Origin: Pararhizobium sp. IMCC21322
GTDB taxonomy: Bacteria; Pseudomonadota; Alphaproteobacteria; Rhizobiales; GCA-2746425
Direction: 5' to 3'
Assembly (NCBI RefSeq): GCF_030758295.1
Contig: NZ_CP132335.1
Coordinates: 1,340,412-1,404,411, forward strand
DNA length: 64,000 bases
Shown here: positions 1-8,621 of the stretch, piece by piece
Numbering within the stretch: the stretch's first letter is position 1
How the letters are laid out: each line of letters begins with the position of its first letter
Position numbers and translations under genes: made by a program
Notes under the pieces: generated by a model
Seen by the model: only the letters and a program-made list of their open reading frames with translations
Database searches by the model: none
Told to the model about the DNA's origin: nothing

Positions 1-1
1 T

Positions 2-688
2 GGTGCCCGAACGGCACTGTTGAAAGAGCTGTCATCTCTCGATGAACAGCGCGCCAAGCTTGCTCAGGCAAAAGGGCATGCCATTCTGGAAGATGCGAAA
101 AACATCCTGGACCAGGATGGGGTTCCGCTAGTGAACCTGCGATTGCGCAAGGGAGATCTCCTGGATGCTGTCCGCGAGATCGAAGACGACATACGCGCAA
201 TCATCATCGGCAAACGGGGCGAGGGCGCGGATTTTGCCACCGGGCATCTGGGCTCTAATCTGGAACGGATTGTCCGCACGTCGAAAGTGCCGGTTTTTGT
301 CGCCTCTCGAGAATTCAAGCCAATCTCCAAGGTTCTGGTTGCCTATGATGGCAGCGCCAGCGCCAAGGTTGCCATCAATCGTATTTCCACCAGCCTGGTT
401 TTCAGCGATCTCGAAATCAGCGTGCTTTGTATTGACGATAGCAGTGCAAAAGCGCAGGCAACCGCCGAACAAGCGGTGGCTATTCTGCGCAGTGCCAATC
501 TGGAAGCATCATTTCGTGTCGCTTCCGGCGAACCGGAAGCAGTTCTCGGTAAATTGGTCTCCGAAGAAAACTTCAATCTGCTTGTCATGGGGGCTTACGG
601 CCATAGCCGTATCAGGAGCCTCATCATTGGATCGACAACAACGGCGATGATTCAGACCGTGAAAATTCCCGTGCTTCTGTACCGTTGA
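2..688 (+). CDS. Universal stress protein, two UspA domains (5' partial)
   Basis: The frame is open to the left edge of the window, so the true start lies upstream; a TTG at 20 is only an internal candidate. Two UspA-type halves are visible. The first ends near a GKRGEGADFATGHLGS segment. The second begins near VLVAYDGSASAKVA and ends with GAYGHSRIRSLIIGST, the G-x2-G-x9-G-S nucleotide-binding motif of ATP-binding Usp proteins. Tandem-domain Usp proteins are soluble cytoplasmic proteins linked to stress and growth arrest, and the specific role here is unknown. The gene is convergent with the marR gene, with a gap of only 16 bases. Confidence 0.85.
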   Translation, partial: GARTALLKELSSLDEQRAKLAQAKGHAILEDAKNILDQDGVPLVNLRLRKGDLLDAVREIEDDIRAIIIGKRGEGADFATGHLGSNLERIVRTSKVPVFVASREFKPISKVLVAYDGSASAKVAINRISTSLVFSDLEISVLCIDDSSAKAQATAEQAVAILRSANLEASFRVASGEPEAVLGKLVSEENFNLLVMGAYGHSRIRSLIIGSTTTAMIQTVKIPVLLYR

Positions 689-704
689 TGGCTGCAAATA
701 GCTT

Positions 705-1157
705 TCAGGCGTCCCGATTATTATCCAGCGCTTCGCGAATGGTCTGAAGGTCCGGCAGCATCCGGGTAATCGTGTCGAGATCCACATTGCGTGACAGCAA
801 ATCGATCAACGGGTTCAGACTTTCAATGGCATCTTTGTGAAAGCTGCGACCCGCATCGGTCAGAAAAACCAGCTTGCTGCGTCCGTCTGACGGATGTGGC
901 TGGATGGCAATCAGGTTCCGCTTCGACAGGGCCCCCAGCGTATGGGTCATTGTGCCCTTGGTGACCTGAAACGCGTCAGAAATGGAATGCGGTGTCTTGC
1001 CATCACCCAACCGCATAAGGTGGTTGAGGACGGCAAAGTGTGACACGTGAAGACCATCCGGCATCTTCCGGTTGAAAGCCGTTGTGCTGAGCTGTTGAAT
1101 AATCCCGATTTCATTGAAGAACTGGAAGGTCAACTTCCGCTTTTCGTCACTGTTCAA
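705..1157 (-). CDS. MarR-family transcriptional regulator
   Basis: This 150-residue protein has the MarR winged-helix layout: a helical N-terminus, a recognition region (SISDAFQVTKGTMTHTLGAL), a wing (QPHPSDGRSKLVFLT) and a C-terminal dimerisation helix. The start is a TTG that overlaps the stop of the nitroreductase gene by four bases (TTGA), with AGGA eight bases upstream, so the two are translationally coupled. MarR proteins usually repress their own operon and are released by a ligand or by oxidation. The perfect palindrome at 2321-2340 in front of the operon is the likely operator. No cysteine is seen, so OhrR-type redox sensing is unlikely and an aromatic ligand is more plausible (inference). 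Confidence 0.85.
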   Translation of the reverse strand: MNSDEKRKLTFQFFNEIGIIQQLSTTAFNRKMPDGLHVSHFAVLNHLMRLGDGKTPHSISDAFQVTKGTMTHTLGALSKRNLIAIQPHPSDGRSKLVFLTDAGRSFHKDAIESLNPLIDLLSRNVDLDTITRMLPDLQTIREALDNNRDA

Positions 1158-2299
1158 ACTGTATTCCTGATAATCTTGGCATCCAATGGCCAGCGTGGGC
1201 TTGGCGGCACCGGTGCTGCAAACCCAAGCCGCGCAAGCATCTGCACAGTGCCACCCTCTGGCGCCAACATAGCATGGGTTTTTTCGTACAGTCCCGCCAT
1301 TTCAGAATATTCCTGAAGGGCCTGGCTCATGGGTTGAGTGCCCAAACCTTCGGCTGTGGTTGCCAGGTTGATACGCAGCCAGTCCCGCCCTGCATGAATC
1401 TGGTCTATGCGTGTATTGCCGGGTGTCACCAGCCAGATGTGGGCCATGGCCGTATCAGCACTTTCCAGAACAGAATCCATACCCTGTGCATAGGCGCTGG
1501 AACTGGTATCCAGGGTCTGCTCACGAGTGAAAAGACCGGTCAGATGCATGCCTTCAAACAAGGGCCCGGAGAAATCGATACCGTCCGGATTGGCTTCAAT
1601 CTCGGCGTGGCCAATCCGAAACAGATCGACACTTTCCTTGAATGTGTGCGGCGTCTCCACTTCTATACGCATGGCTTCATGGGTCAGCTTGCGCAATTCA
1701 TCTACACGAGCCGGGTCATTGGAGCTGCCAACGCCCTCTTGAATGTTATCTTCAATACGGGCAAGCGCTGCAGAGGCAACCGGGCGCGCCATATCATAAG
1801 GCTCTTTCAAGGACCGACGATCAAAGACATGAGCAAACAGGGGATCACGCTTGACTGCTCGGTCTTTGATGAACGTCGCAATTGCAACGGGTCTTTGATC
1901 CAACTGCGTTGCGTCTTCACCGTCTGGAAACAGATCAAAGACCACATCAAATCCGTCGTCGGCAGCAGCCATCCGCAACAGCTCCAAAAAGCAGCCAAGG
2001 CCAATGGTAATCTGCCTGTTGAAGGGATCGGTATGTGGCAACAGCCGATCCGTATCGACAAATAGAACCATCTGGTCCGTGCGTGACAGATCAATCAGCC
2101 AGGGTTGCCGGTTATGCGGGTTCGGCGCCAGAATGGCATGGGACAATGCTTTTTTGCGAGGGTCGCTGTAGCTGACACCCGCATTGGCCCAAGGCTTCAA
2201 TGCGTCTGTTGGTTGTCGGGTCACCGCGTAACCGGCAGCGCCGCCAGCCGCCAGAACAATACCACCACCGATCAATGCTATAAATTTTCGCCTGTTCAT
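1154..2299 (-). CDS. Acg-like nitroreductase-family FMN oxidoreductase with Tat signal
   Basis: The 381-residue protein begins MNRRKFIALIGGG, a twin-arginine signal followed by a glycine/alanine-rich hydrophobic stretch, so export of the folded flavoprotein to the periplasm is expected. The mature part contains APNPHNRQPW, typical of the Acg branch of nitroreductase-fold FMN proteins, and a C-terminal half with GLGTQPMSQALQEY. The annotated ATG at 2299 has GGAG six bases upstream. An ATG at 2311 in frame would add MEIV before the Tat motif and lacks a ribosome site. It is the first gene of a two-gene operon with marR. The substrate (quinone, nitroaromatic or other) cannot be read from sequence. 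Confidence 0.8.
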   Translation of the reverse strand: MNRRKFIALIGGGIVLAAGGAAGYAVTRQPTDALKPWANAGVSYSDPRKKALSHAILAPNPHNRQPWLIDLSRTDQMVLFVDTDRLLPHTDPFNRQITIGLGCFLELLRMAAADDGFDVVFDLFPDGEDATQLDQRPVAIATFIKDRAVKRDPLFAHVFDRRSLKEPYDMARPVASAALARIEDNIQEGVGSSNDPARVDELRKLTHEAMRIEVETPHTFKESVDLFRIGHAEIEANPDGIDFSGPLFEGMHLTGLFTREQTLDTSSSAYAQGMDSVLESADTAMAHIWLVTPGNTRIDQIHAGRDWLRINLATTAEGLGTQPMSQALQEYSEMAGLYEKTHAMLAPEGGTVQMLARLGFAAPVPPSPRWPLDAKIIRNTV

Positions 2300-2315
2300 C
2301 ACTATCTCCATTTGT

Positions 2316-2340
2316 TTGATATCAAACTATATAGTTTGAT
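2316..2340. promoter_or_regulatory. Probable MarR operator palindrome
   Basis: ATCAAACTATATAGTTTGAT at 2321-2340 is a perfect 20-bp palindrome. It overlaps a second palindrome TTTGATATCAAA at 2316-2327, giving three TTTGAT/ATCAAA half-sites in a row. It lies about 20 bases upstream of the nitroreductase start. Size, symmetry and AT-rich centre suit a MarR dimer. That the downstream marR product binds here is an inference. Confidence 0.7.
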
Positions 2341-2620
2341 GTAAAACTAAATGCAAGAGGCTTTTACAGATGTGGGGTTTAAACAAGCGCATGAGATATT
2401 TGAAAATGTTTGCGCAGGCCTGTTTGGCCACTCTCGCAGACGGGCTGTCACGGACTGTTGGCGGGTCCATGGAATAGACCAAATCACAATGATGGAATCG
2501 TGTCCGCAACGCGGGGCAAGCGGCGACGTCTCATGCAACCGTTCCCGGATTTATTTCGAGAACCCACGAAGCCTGGCGCGCTGAGAGAACGCTCTGTCAG
2601 AAGGTGTTTGGAAAGGTGCG
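2341..2620. other. Gene-free stretch between the nitroreductase operator and soeC
   Basis: No convincing gene is seen. Short open frames here lack ribosome sites and protein-like composition. The part nearest 2341 should hold the promoter of the nitroreductase-marR operon; the rest is the 3' flank of the soe operon. Confidence 0.5.
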
Positions 2621-3535
2621 CTAGGCGCTGTCGGATCCGTAATAAACAGAGACCGCGTGTTTTGCCTCGGCAAAGAACAACCAGCGTTCTGCAAGAATAC
2701 CTGTCAGATGGCTGAGAAGGGCAATTATGCCGAAAAAGACCATGCCGGTCGCACCCATAATCAGCAGCAACAGCACAGGCAGGACAAGGCCCAGGCCATA
2801 GCTGATCAGGCGCAGTTTCTGTGCGTGCTTGCGCGCCACGCGAAAACCCATTTCGCGGGTCAGGTAGTTCTCGCCCATGTGAGGACGTTCAAGCAGGCGG
2901 ACTTTGCCAAGAAAACCAAGCCCCGTTGCGCTTTCCGGAGTGGAAGGACCACTTTCATTATCGAGCGCACGAAACCAGATGGTTTTTGCAATAAAGGCGG
3001 CAGCCAGGGCAATGATGGCCAGGACAATCAAAGTGGTCTGAGCATCGTTGAAGGCACTCAGCGTTGCGACTGCCAGCAGGCCACCTGATGCTGCAAACAG
3101 CATGTAACAGGTATTGGTCATTGGATTGTGCCAGGCATTCACGGTTTTCAGCGACGCGTAAATCATGCTGGTCGCGTAAACAGTAATAGCCGACATAATT
3201 GCTACGACAAATCCCAGCCAGCCGATGCTTGTATCAAACAGCACCGCAAGGCCGGTCTGTACTGTCAGTGGCACAAAGGTCAGAACAGCCAGTACGCCTT
3301 CACGCGATAGCCAGCTTGAGCGCCATTGCGAAAAGGCCCGCCATGCCCGCTGTGGATTGCCAAGATGAAGGGTAGAGGCCAAAAGCCCGCCCGCAATTGC
3401 CAGAAAGGCCAGCACATGACCGAATTTTACCGCCAGCAGAGACGGGTCTGGCTGAAACAGTCCCAAAATGGCGGCAAGGCCATAACCAAAGCCGGACAAG
3501 GTGGTGAAAATAATAACTGATAAAGCGGGGTGCAT
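2621..3535 (-). CDS. soeC: DmsC/SoeC-type membrane anchor subunit
   Basis: The 304-residue protein is almost entirely hydrophobic, with about eight membrane segments (for example FTTLSGFGYGLAAILGLF near the start and a pair near residues 240-280). It matches the DMSO reductase anchor family, which binds quinone and tethers the catalytic pair. It is the last gene of a three-gene operon, nine bases after the iron-sulfur subunit. In the SoeABC form, electrons from sulfite oxidation on the cytoplasmic face pass through this subunit to the quinone pool. Family assignment is firm; the Soe rather than Dms reading is inferred from the partner subunit. Confidence 0.8.
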   Translation of the reverse strand: MHPALSVIIFTTLSGFGYGLAAILGLFQPDPSLLAVKFGHVLAFLAIAGGLLASTLHLGNPQRAWRAFSQWRSSWLSREGVLAVLTFVPLTVQTGLAVLFDTSIGWLGFVVAIMSAITVYATSMIYASLKTVNAWHNPMTNTCYMLFAASGGLLAVATLSAFNDAQTTLIVLAIIALAAAFIAKTIWFRALDNESGPSTPESATGLGFLGKVRLLERPHMGENYLTREMGFRVARKHAQKLRLISYGLGLVLPVLLLLIMGATGMVFFGIIALLSHLTGILAERWLFFAEAKHAVSVYYGSDSA

Positions 3536-3544
3536 AATAGGGCC

Positions 3545-4360
3545 TTAGATTTTGGACAGCGCAGTGTCGATCCATTTCATGAAACCCTGCGCGCCATCTG
3601 TGGTCTCTGCTATTGCAGCAGCGGACGGCACTTCGGCGCTTGGCAGGGTCTGGCGGGCACGTGGTGGCAGATATTTGTTGACCGGTCGGGTGCCCTGTTC
3701 CGGCATCAGATCAATTCCGCCACGCTCTTCCACCATCTTGGAGACATCGGAATTCGGGTCTCCCAGATCGCCGAAATGCCGCGCATTGGCAGGGCATGTA
3801 CGCACGCAGGCTGGCTGGCGGTCAATTTCCGGAATGTCTTCATTGTAAATGCGGTCAACGCACAGGGTGCATTTTTTCATGACACCTGCATCCTGATCCA
3901 TTTCGCGGGCCCCATAAGGACAGGACCAGGCACACAGGCCGCAGCCAATGCACTTGTCTTCATCAACCAGCACAATACCGTCTTCGCCGCGTTTGTAGCT
4001 GGCGCCTGTCGGACACACGGTTACGCAGGGTGCGTCATCGCAATGCAGGCATGATTTGGGGAAATGAACAACACGCGCTTCTTCGGTTTGTGCAATAACT
4101 TCACCGACACCCTGACCTTTTGGCTTCTTGCCGTAGCCCGGAATCATGTCGCCCGGCGTCACTTCAAACGTATGAATACGGTTGAGCCAGGCGCCGGTGA
4201 CATCCTCACCATAGGGGTCCTGATCGGACAATGCAGAGCCGTAGCCGCCAGTGTTCCATTCCTTGCAGATAACGGCGCAGGCATGACAGCCCACACAGAC
4301 ATCCAGATCGATGACAAGACCAAGTTTCTTGCCGGTAACTTGTGTTGGCAGGCTGGTCAT
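3545..4360 (-). CDS. soeB: Four-cluster ferredoxin subunit (DmsB/SoeB type)
   Basis: The 271-residue electron-transfer subunit has four cysteine groups: CVGCHACAVIC near residue 20, CLHCDDAPCVTVC near 105, CIGCGLCAWSC near 135, and CTLCVDR with a later CVRTC near 165-195. This is the ligand set for four [4Fe-4S] clusters. The chosen ATG overlaps the soeA stop (ATGA) and has GGAG eight bases upstream. A longer frame adds seven residues without a ribosome site. It carries electrons between the molybdenum subunit and the membrane anchor. Confidence 0.85.
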   Translation of the reverse strand: MTSLPTQVTGKKLGLVIDLDVCVGCHACAVICKEWNTGGYGSALSDQDPYGEDVTGAWLNRIHTFEVTPGDMIPGYGKKPKGQGVGEVIAQTEEARVVHFPKSCLHCDDAPCVTVCPTGASYKRGEDGIVLVDEDKCIGCGLCAWSCPYGAREMDQDAGVMKKCTLCVDRIYNEDIPEIDRQPACVRTCPANARHFGDLGDPNSDVSKMVEERGGIDLMPEQGTRPVNKYLPPRARQTLPSAEVPSAAAIAETTDGAQGFMKWIDTALSKI

Positions 4361-7272
4361 GAAGAGGTCTCCTTGGTCCATTCCTCGCCGTAGCGCAGTT
4401 CATCGGGTGGATCACCCAGAACCTTCCGTGCGCCTACATCAGCAAAGCCGGGGGTGCTTTCCGGACTGGTTTGATCAACATCCCTGGTGATTGAAACGCG
4501 CAGATCATACCAGGCGGCCTGCCCGGTAATCGGATCACTATTGGCCCAGCGCAGACCGTCACCCTTTGGTGGCAGCAATTCATGTATCAGATGATTGAGC
4601 AGAAACCCTTCGGTTGCTTCAGGTGCCTTGGGCGATAGGTTCCACGCGCCTTTACGTTTACCGATGGCGTTCCATGTCCACATCGTGGAATCATTCACCG
4701 CTTCCATACGCGCAATCGGCACGCGAATGGATGAATGCCAGGACGAAACCTTTGCCCAGTCGCCATCTTTCAGGCCCTCCGCATCGCAAATGGGGCCGGG
4801 TACATACAGCACATTCTTGGTGTGAATCTGGCGCAACCATGCATTTTGCGAGCCCCAGGAATGGTACATGGCGGCTGGCCGCTGGGTGATGGCGTGATAG
4901 GGATAGGCTTCCAGATCGACACCATCTTCCTCAAAGGGCGCATACCAGACCGGCAGCGGGTCAAAGCAGGTTTTGATCCGTTCTTTCTGATGTGCTGGCG
5001 CAATGGGTTGGCGCAGGCCATCAGCGCAGAGGCGGAACTTCTGCAGTTCCTCAACATACAACTGGAACGTCACCGGTTGCGGTGCATCGAAGAAGCCCAT
5101 TTCAACGGCAAAATCCTGATAGGCCTTATTGGCATGTTTGAAGAACCGCGCCTCTTCCGGCAGTTCTTTTGACCAGAAGGCACCGTTTTTGATATAGGCG
5201 TTGATCTGGTCCGGGTTGGGTGCTCCGCGCCCGACCTGATCGCCATTCTCGCCGCGGAAACCGGCCAGAGGGCCAATACCGGGTCGGCGCTGATGGTTGA
5301 CGATGTAGTCGGCGTAATCCTTGTAAAGCTGTTCACCATCATCATTCACGAAGCCTGGCAGTTTCAGCTTTCCACCCAATTCTATCAGGGCAGTCTGGAA
5401 GCCGCGCACATCTCGGTCCGGCTCGACCACTGGCCAGCGAATGCTGTCATTGACGGAATCCGGTTCCGAAATCGGCCTGTCCAGGAGCGAGATACAATCA
5501 TGGCGCTCCAGAAAGGTGGTGTCCGGCAGGATCAGATCGGAATAGGCCACCATTTCACTGGAATAAGCGTCGGAATAGATGATTTTCGGAATTTTGTATT
5601 CGCCCGTCTCATCCTTGTCGGTCAGCATATCAATCACTGACTTGGTGTTCATCGACGAGTTCCAGGCCATATTGGCCATGTACATGAACAACGTATCGAT
5701 TTTGTACGGATCACCTGCATGGGCATTGGCAATCGCCATATGCATCATGCCATGGGCCGACATGGGGGCTTCCCATGAAAACGCCTTGTCGATACGCGTT
5801 GGCTTGCCTTCACCGTCAATCAGCAAATCTTCCGGGCCGCGTACATAGCCAAGATGCGGGCCTGCCAGTGGTTTGCCCGGATTGATGTGCTCAGGCTTGC
5901 CATGTGGTTTGGGATGCGCAGCAACGGGTTTCGGGTAGGGCGGTTTTGTTCTAAAGCCGCCGGGACAATCGATTGAGCCGATCAGCACCTGCAATACGTG
6001 CAAGGCGCGCGTGGTCTGAAAGCCGTTGGAATGGGCGGAGATGCCGCGCATGGCATGCATGGACACCGGACGGCCAATGATTTTGTCATGGCGCTCGCCC
6101 GTCATATCAGTCCAGGGCTGTTCAATGACAATCTCTTCTTCAAATGCCACCCGGGCAATTTCAGCAGCCAGATTGCGAATGGTTTCAGCCGAAATGCCGG
6201 TCTTTCCGGCAACGGCCTCTGGTGTGTAGTCAGGCACCAGATATTTCTCGGCCATCAGTTCCAGTACAGGAACTGCCGTTTTGTCAGCGCCGGTCAGGCA
6301 ATCTGCCGGCAGGGTAACCGAGCCGCCCATGCGTGGCGAAACGCCCTTGGTCTTGGTGGGTTGGACTGATCCGTCTTCTGCCAGCACCAAAGGCGTGCCA
6401 TTGCTGTCGCGTGCGATCAGACCGTGATCCTTGTCACCCGGTGCCTGAACCACCAGCCAGGACGCATTGGTGTAACGGTTCAAATAGTCCAGATCGATTT
6501 TGCGCATCCGGAACAGCTCATGAATCAGCGACAGGATCAGCAGCCCGTCAGTACCCGGTTTTACGCCCAGCCAATTGTCGGCAATGGAGGAGTACCCGGT
6601 GCGCACCGGATTGACAGACACAAAACGCGCCCCACGCTTTTTCAGTTTTGACAGGCCCATCTTGATGGGATTGCTGTCATGATCTTCGGCGACGCCAAAC
6701 AGCAAAAACAGCTTGGTCCGGTCCCAGTCCGCCGAGCCAAATTCCCAGAAGGCGCTGCCAATGGTGTAAATGCCGCCAGCAGCCATATTGACCGAGCAGA
6801 AGCCGCCATGCGCGGCATAATTGGGTGTTCCGAAATTCTGCGCCCAGAAACTTGTCAGGGCCTGAGACTGGTCCCGGCCAGTGAAGAATGCCAGCTTTTG
6901 CGGATCATTGCGCAGCGGGCCAAGCCATTCAGCGGCCTTGTCAAGCGCTTCTTCCCAGGAGATTTCCTTGAATTCATTCGAGCCGCGCGGACCTGTCCGC
7001 AGCAAGGGTTTTTTCAGCCGGGCAGGGGACATGTGCTGCATGATGCCGGCAGATCCCTTGGCGCATAAGACACCCTTGTTGACCGGATGATCGCGGTTGC
7101 CTTCAATGTAGCGGACCTTGCCATCGCGCAGATGCACATTAATCCCGCAGCGGCACGCACACATATAACAGGTTGTCTGGCGCATATCGTCGCCAACCGG
7201 CCCATTTGTGCTAATGGTTCTATCACCAACACCACCCACCAGATGCTGTGGAGACGTCTCGCTCATGCTCAT
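4357..7272 (-). CDS. soeA: Molybdopterin oxidoreductase, probable sulfite dehydrogenase SoeA
   Basis: The 971-residue DMSO-reductase-family enzyme has an N-terminal [4Fe-4S] motif C35-x2-C38-x3-C42-x27-C70, followed by the molybdopterin guanine dinucleotide domains (WEEALDKAAEW, the GVAEDHDSNP segment, and a C-terminal domain with YHAITQRP and SWGSQNAWLRQI). The start ATG at 7272 has GGAGG nine bases upstream. From this start no Tat signal is present, unlike periplasmic DmsA, which points to a cytoplasm-facing enzyme such as SoeA. The alternatives are tetrathionate, thiosulfate or DMSO reductase relatives. Expression as soeA-soeB-soeC is clear from the ATGA overlap and short gaps. An in-frame upstream extension contains SRRFLL but has AT-rich codons and no ribosome site. 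Confidence 0.65.
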   Translation of the reverse strand: MSMSETSPQHLVGGVGDRTISTNGPVGDDMRQTTCYMCACRCGINVHLRDGKVRYIEGNRDHPVNKGVLCAKGSAGIMQHMSPARLKKPLLRTGPRGSNEFKEISWEEALDKAAEWLGPLRNDPQKLAFFTGRDQSQALTSFWAQNFGTPNYAAHGGFCSVNMAAGGIYTIGSAFWEFGSADWDRTKLFLLFGVAEDHDSNPIKMGLSKLKKRGARFVSVNPVRTGYSSIADNWLGVKPGTDGLLILSLIHELFRMRKIDLDYLNRYTNASWLVVQAPGDKDHGLIARDSNGTPLVLAEDGSVQPTKTKGVSPRMGGSVTLPADCLTGADKTAVPVLELMAEKYLVPDYTPEAVAGKTGISAETIRNLAAEIARVAFEEEIVIEQPWTDMTGERHDKIIGRPVSMHAMRGISAHSNGFQTTRALHVLQVLIGSIDCPGGFRTKPPYPKPVAAHPKPHGKPEHINPGKPLAGPHLGYVRGPEDLLIDGEGKPTRIDKAFSWEAPMSAHGMMHMAIANAHAGDPYKIDTLFMYMANMAWNSSMNTKSVIDMLTDKDETGEYKIPKIIYSDAYSSEMVAYSDLILPDTTFLERHDCISLLDRPISEPDSVNDSIRWPVVEPDRDVRGFQTALIELGGKLKLPGFVNDDGEQLYKDYADYIVNHQRRPGIGPLAGFRGENGDQVGRGAPNPDQINAYIKNGAFWSKELPEEARFFKHANKAYQDFAVEMGFFDAPQPVTFQLYVEELQKFRLCADGLRQPIAPAHQKERIKTCFDPLPVWYAPFEEDGVDLEAYPYHAITQRPAAMYHSWGSQNAWLRQIHTKNVLYVPGPICDAEGLKDGDWAKVSSWHSSIRVPIARMEAVNDSTMWTWNAIGKRKGAWNLSPKAPEATEGFLLNHLIHELLPPKGDGLRWANSDPITGQAAWYDLRVSITRDVDQTSPESTPGFADVGARKVLGDPPDELRYGEEWTKETSS

Positions 7273-7466
7273 ATACTTCATCCTCCGCACCCATGTGATA
7301 ACTGCACACAGGCGGATTATCAATAGAAACCGTCGACTATCAAGACTATTAGTCTCAAAAATGAGCAAATGATCTTGGAAAAATGTGAGCCCAGATATGG
7401 ACCTGAAGAACCTATTAACCTGTCTTATATAAGAATGACAAACCTAATCTTTTCAGTTGATGCAGA

Positions 7467-8609
7467 ATGACGCAGCAAAACCCCCTCACAATCATACATC
7501 TCGTCCGCTCGCCAATTGGTGGAATCTTCAGACATCTTGCGGATTTGGCCGTGGCGCAAGCCGAGCAGGGCCACAGGGTTGGCATCATCTGCGATGAGGT
7601 AACGGGTGGTCCCTTCGAGGCCACTCACATCGAGCGTTTACGCCCATTGCTACCGCTTGGCGTCAGACGGCTGAGAATGCCTCGGGCGGTTGGTCCATCG
7701 GACATTGCCGCCTTTTTGCGGGTCAAAAAAGTACTCCAGTCAGTGAAGCCCGACATTGTGCATTGTCACGGCTCCAAGGGCGGCGTTTATGGCCGCTTTG
7801 CCAAAGGCCTTGGCAAGTTTGGCGGTCTGGAAAAGGGAACCGCCGTATTCTACGCCCCACATGGCGGAAGTCTGCATTATCCCAAATCCAGCAAGGAAGG
7901 CCGCATCTATTTTACCATGGAGCGGTTTCTGGAGCGTTGGACCAGCGGCCTCATCCATGTCAGTGCCTACGAGCAGCGGACCTATGTTGAAAAGGTCGGC
8001 GTGCCGAAAACAATGGCCACAGTCGTCCACAACGGCATCACCAGCGCTGAACTGGTGCATGTGGAACCTGATGAGAGCGCTCGAGATTTTCTGTTCATTG
8101 GCATGTTGCGCGATCTGAAGGGCGTTGATCTGTTCATCGATGCCATGGCGCAACTGAACCGCGAAAGCCTGACAACTGCCTGGATCGTCGGCGATGGCGC
8201 TGAAGCGGATAAGGCACGGTATCGCGACATGGTGGCGCAACGCGGCCTTGAAGACGCCGTTGCTTTCAGACCGTCAACACCTGCCCGCAAGGCGTTTGCA
8301 ATGGCAAAAGCAATTGTGGTGCCTTCGCGGGCAGAATCCCTGCCATACATTGTTCTGGAGGCCGCCGGTGCCGCCATGCCCATGATCTGCACGCAGGTCG
8401 GCGGCGTTGGAGAGATTTATGGCGACCGCTCAGCAGCGCTGGTAAATCCGGATCTGCCGGACATCACCAACGCTATGCGCGTGATGAAACAAGCTGATTT
8501 CAAGTCAGCGGACACCGACTATCTGCATCAACGTGTCTCAGACGAGTTTTCCATTAAAGTCATGGAGCAACGCGTTATGGACCTCTATCGGTCTGCGCTC
8601 CAAAGCTGA
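7467..8609 (+). CDS. GT4-family glycosyltransferase
   Basis: The 380-residue protein has a GT-B fold. The N-terminal Rossmann half contains the glycine loop SPIGGIFRHLADLA near residue 15. The C-terminal half has the donor site FLFIGMLRDLKGVDLFIDA near residue 210 and the E-x7-E motif PSRAESLPYIVLEAAGAAMP near residue 290. Such enzymes move a sugar from a nucleotide donor to a lipid or polysaccharide acceptor on the cytoplasmic face of the membrane. No other glycan gene is adjacent, so the acceptor is unknown. The gene is divergent from soeA and convergent with ppk2. Confidence 0.85.
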   Translation: MTQQNPLTIIHLVRSPIGGIFRHLADLAVAQAEQGHRVGIICDEVTGGPFEATHIERLRPLLPLGVRRLRMPRAVGPSDIAAFLRVKKVLQSVKPDIVHCHGSKGGVYGRFAKGLGKFGGLEKGTAVFYAPHGGSLHYPKSSKEGRIYFTMERFLERWTSGLIHVSAYEQRTYVEKVGVPKTMATVVHNGITSAELVHVEPDESARDFLFIGMLRDLKGVDLFIDAMAQLNRESLTTAWIVGDGAEADKARYRDMVAQRGLEDAVAFRPSTPARKAFAMAKAIVVPSRAESLPYIVLEAAGAAMPMICTQVGGVGEIYGDRSAALVNPDLPDITNAMRVMKQADFKSADTDYLHQRVSDEFSIKVMEQRVMDLYRSALQS

Positions 8610-8621
8610 CCGACCGTTCAA

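Noticed and set aside
1274-2065. 263-codon plus-strand open frame opposite the nitroreductase gene
   Set aside because: It is a shadow of the strongly supported nitroreductase gene, with no family resemblance of its own.
2410-2715. 101-codon plus-strand open frame between the nitroreductase and soeC
   Set aside because: It overlaps the end of soeC and has Arg-rich composition, no ribosome site and no family.
7273-7368. N-terminal extension of soeA with a Tat-like SRRFLL motif
   Set aside because: It would start at TTG without a ribosome site, its codons are AT-rich unlike the gene, and no signal-peptidase-like site follows. GGAGG fits the start at 7272.
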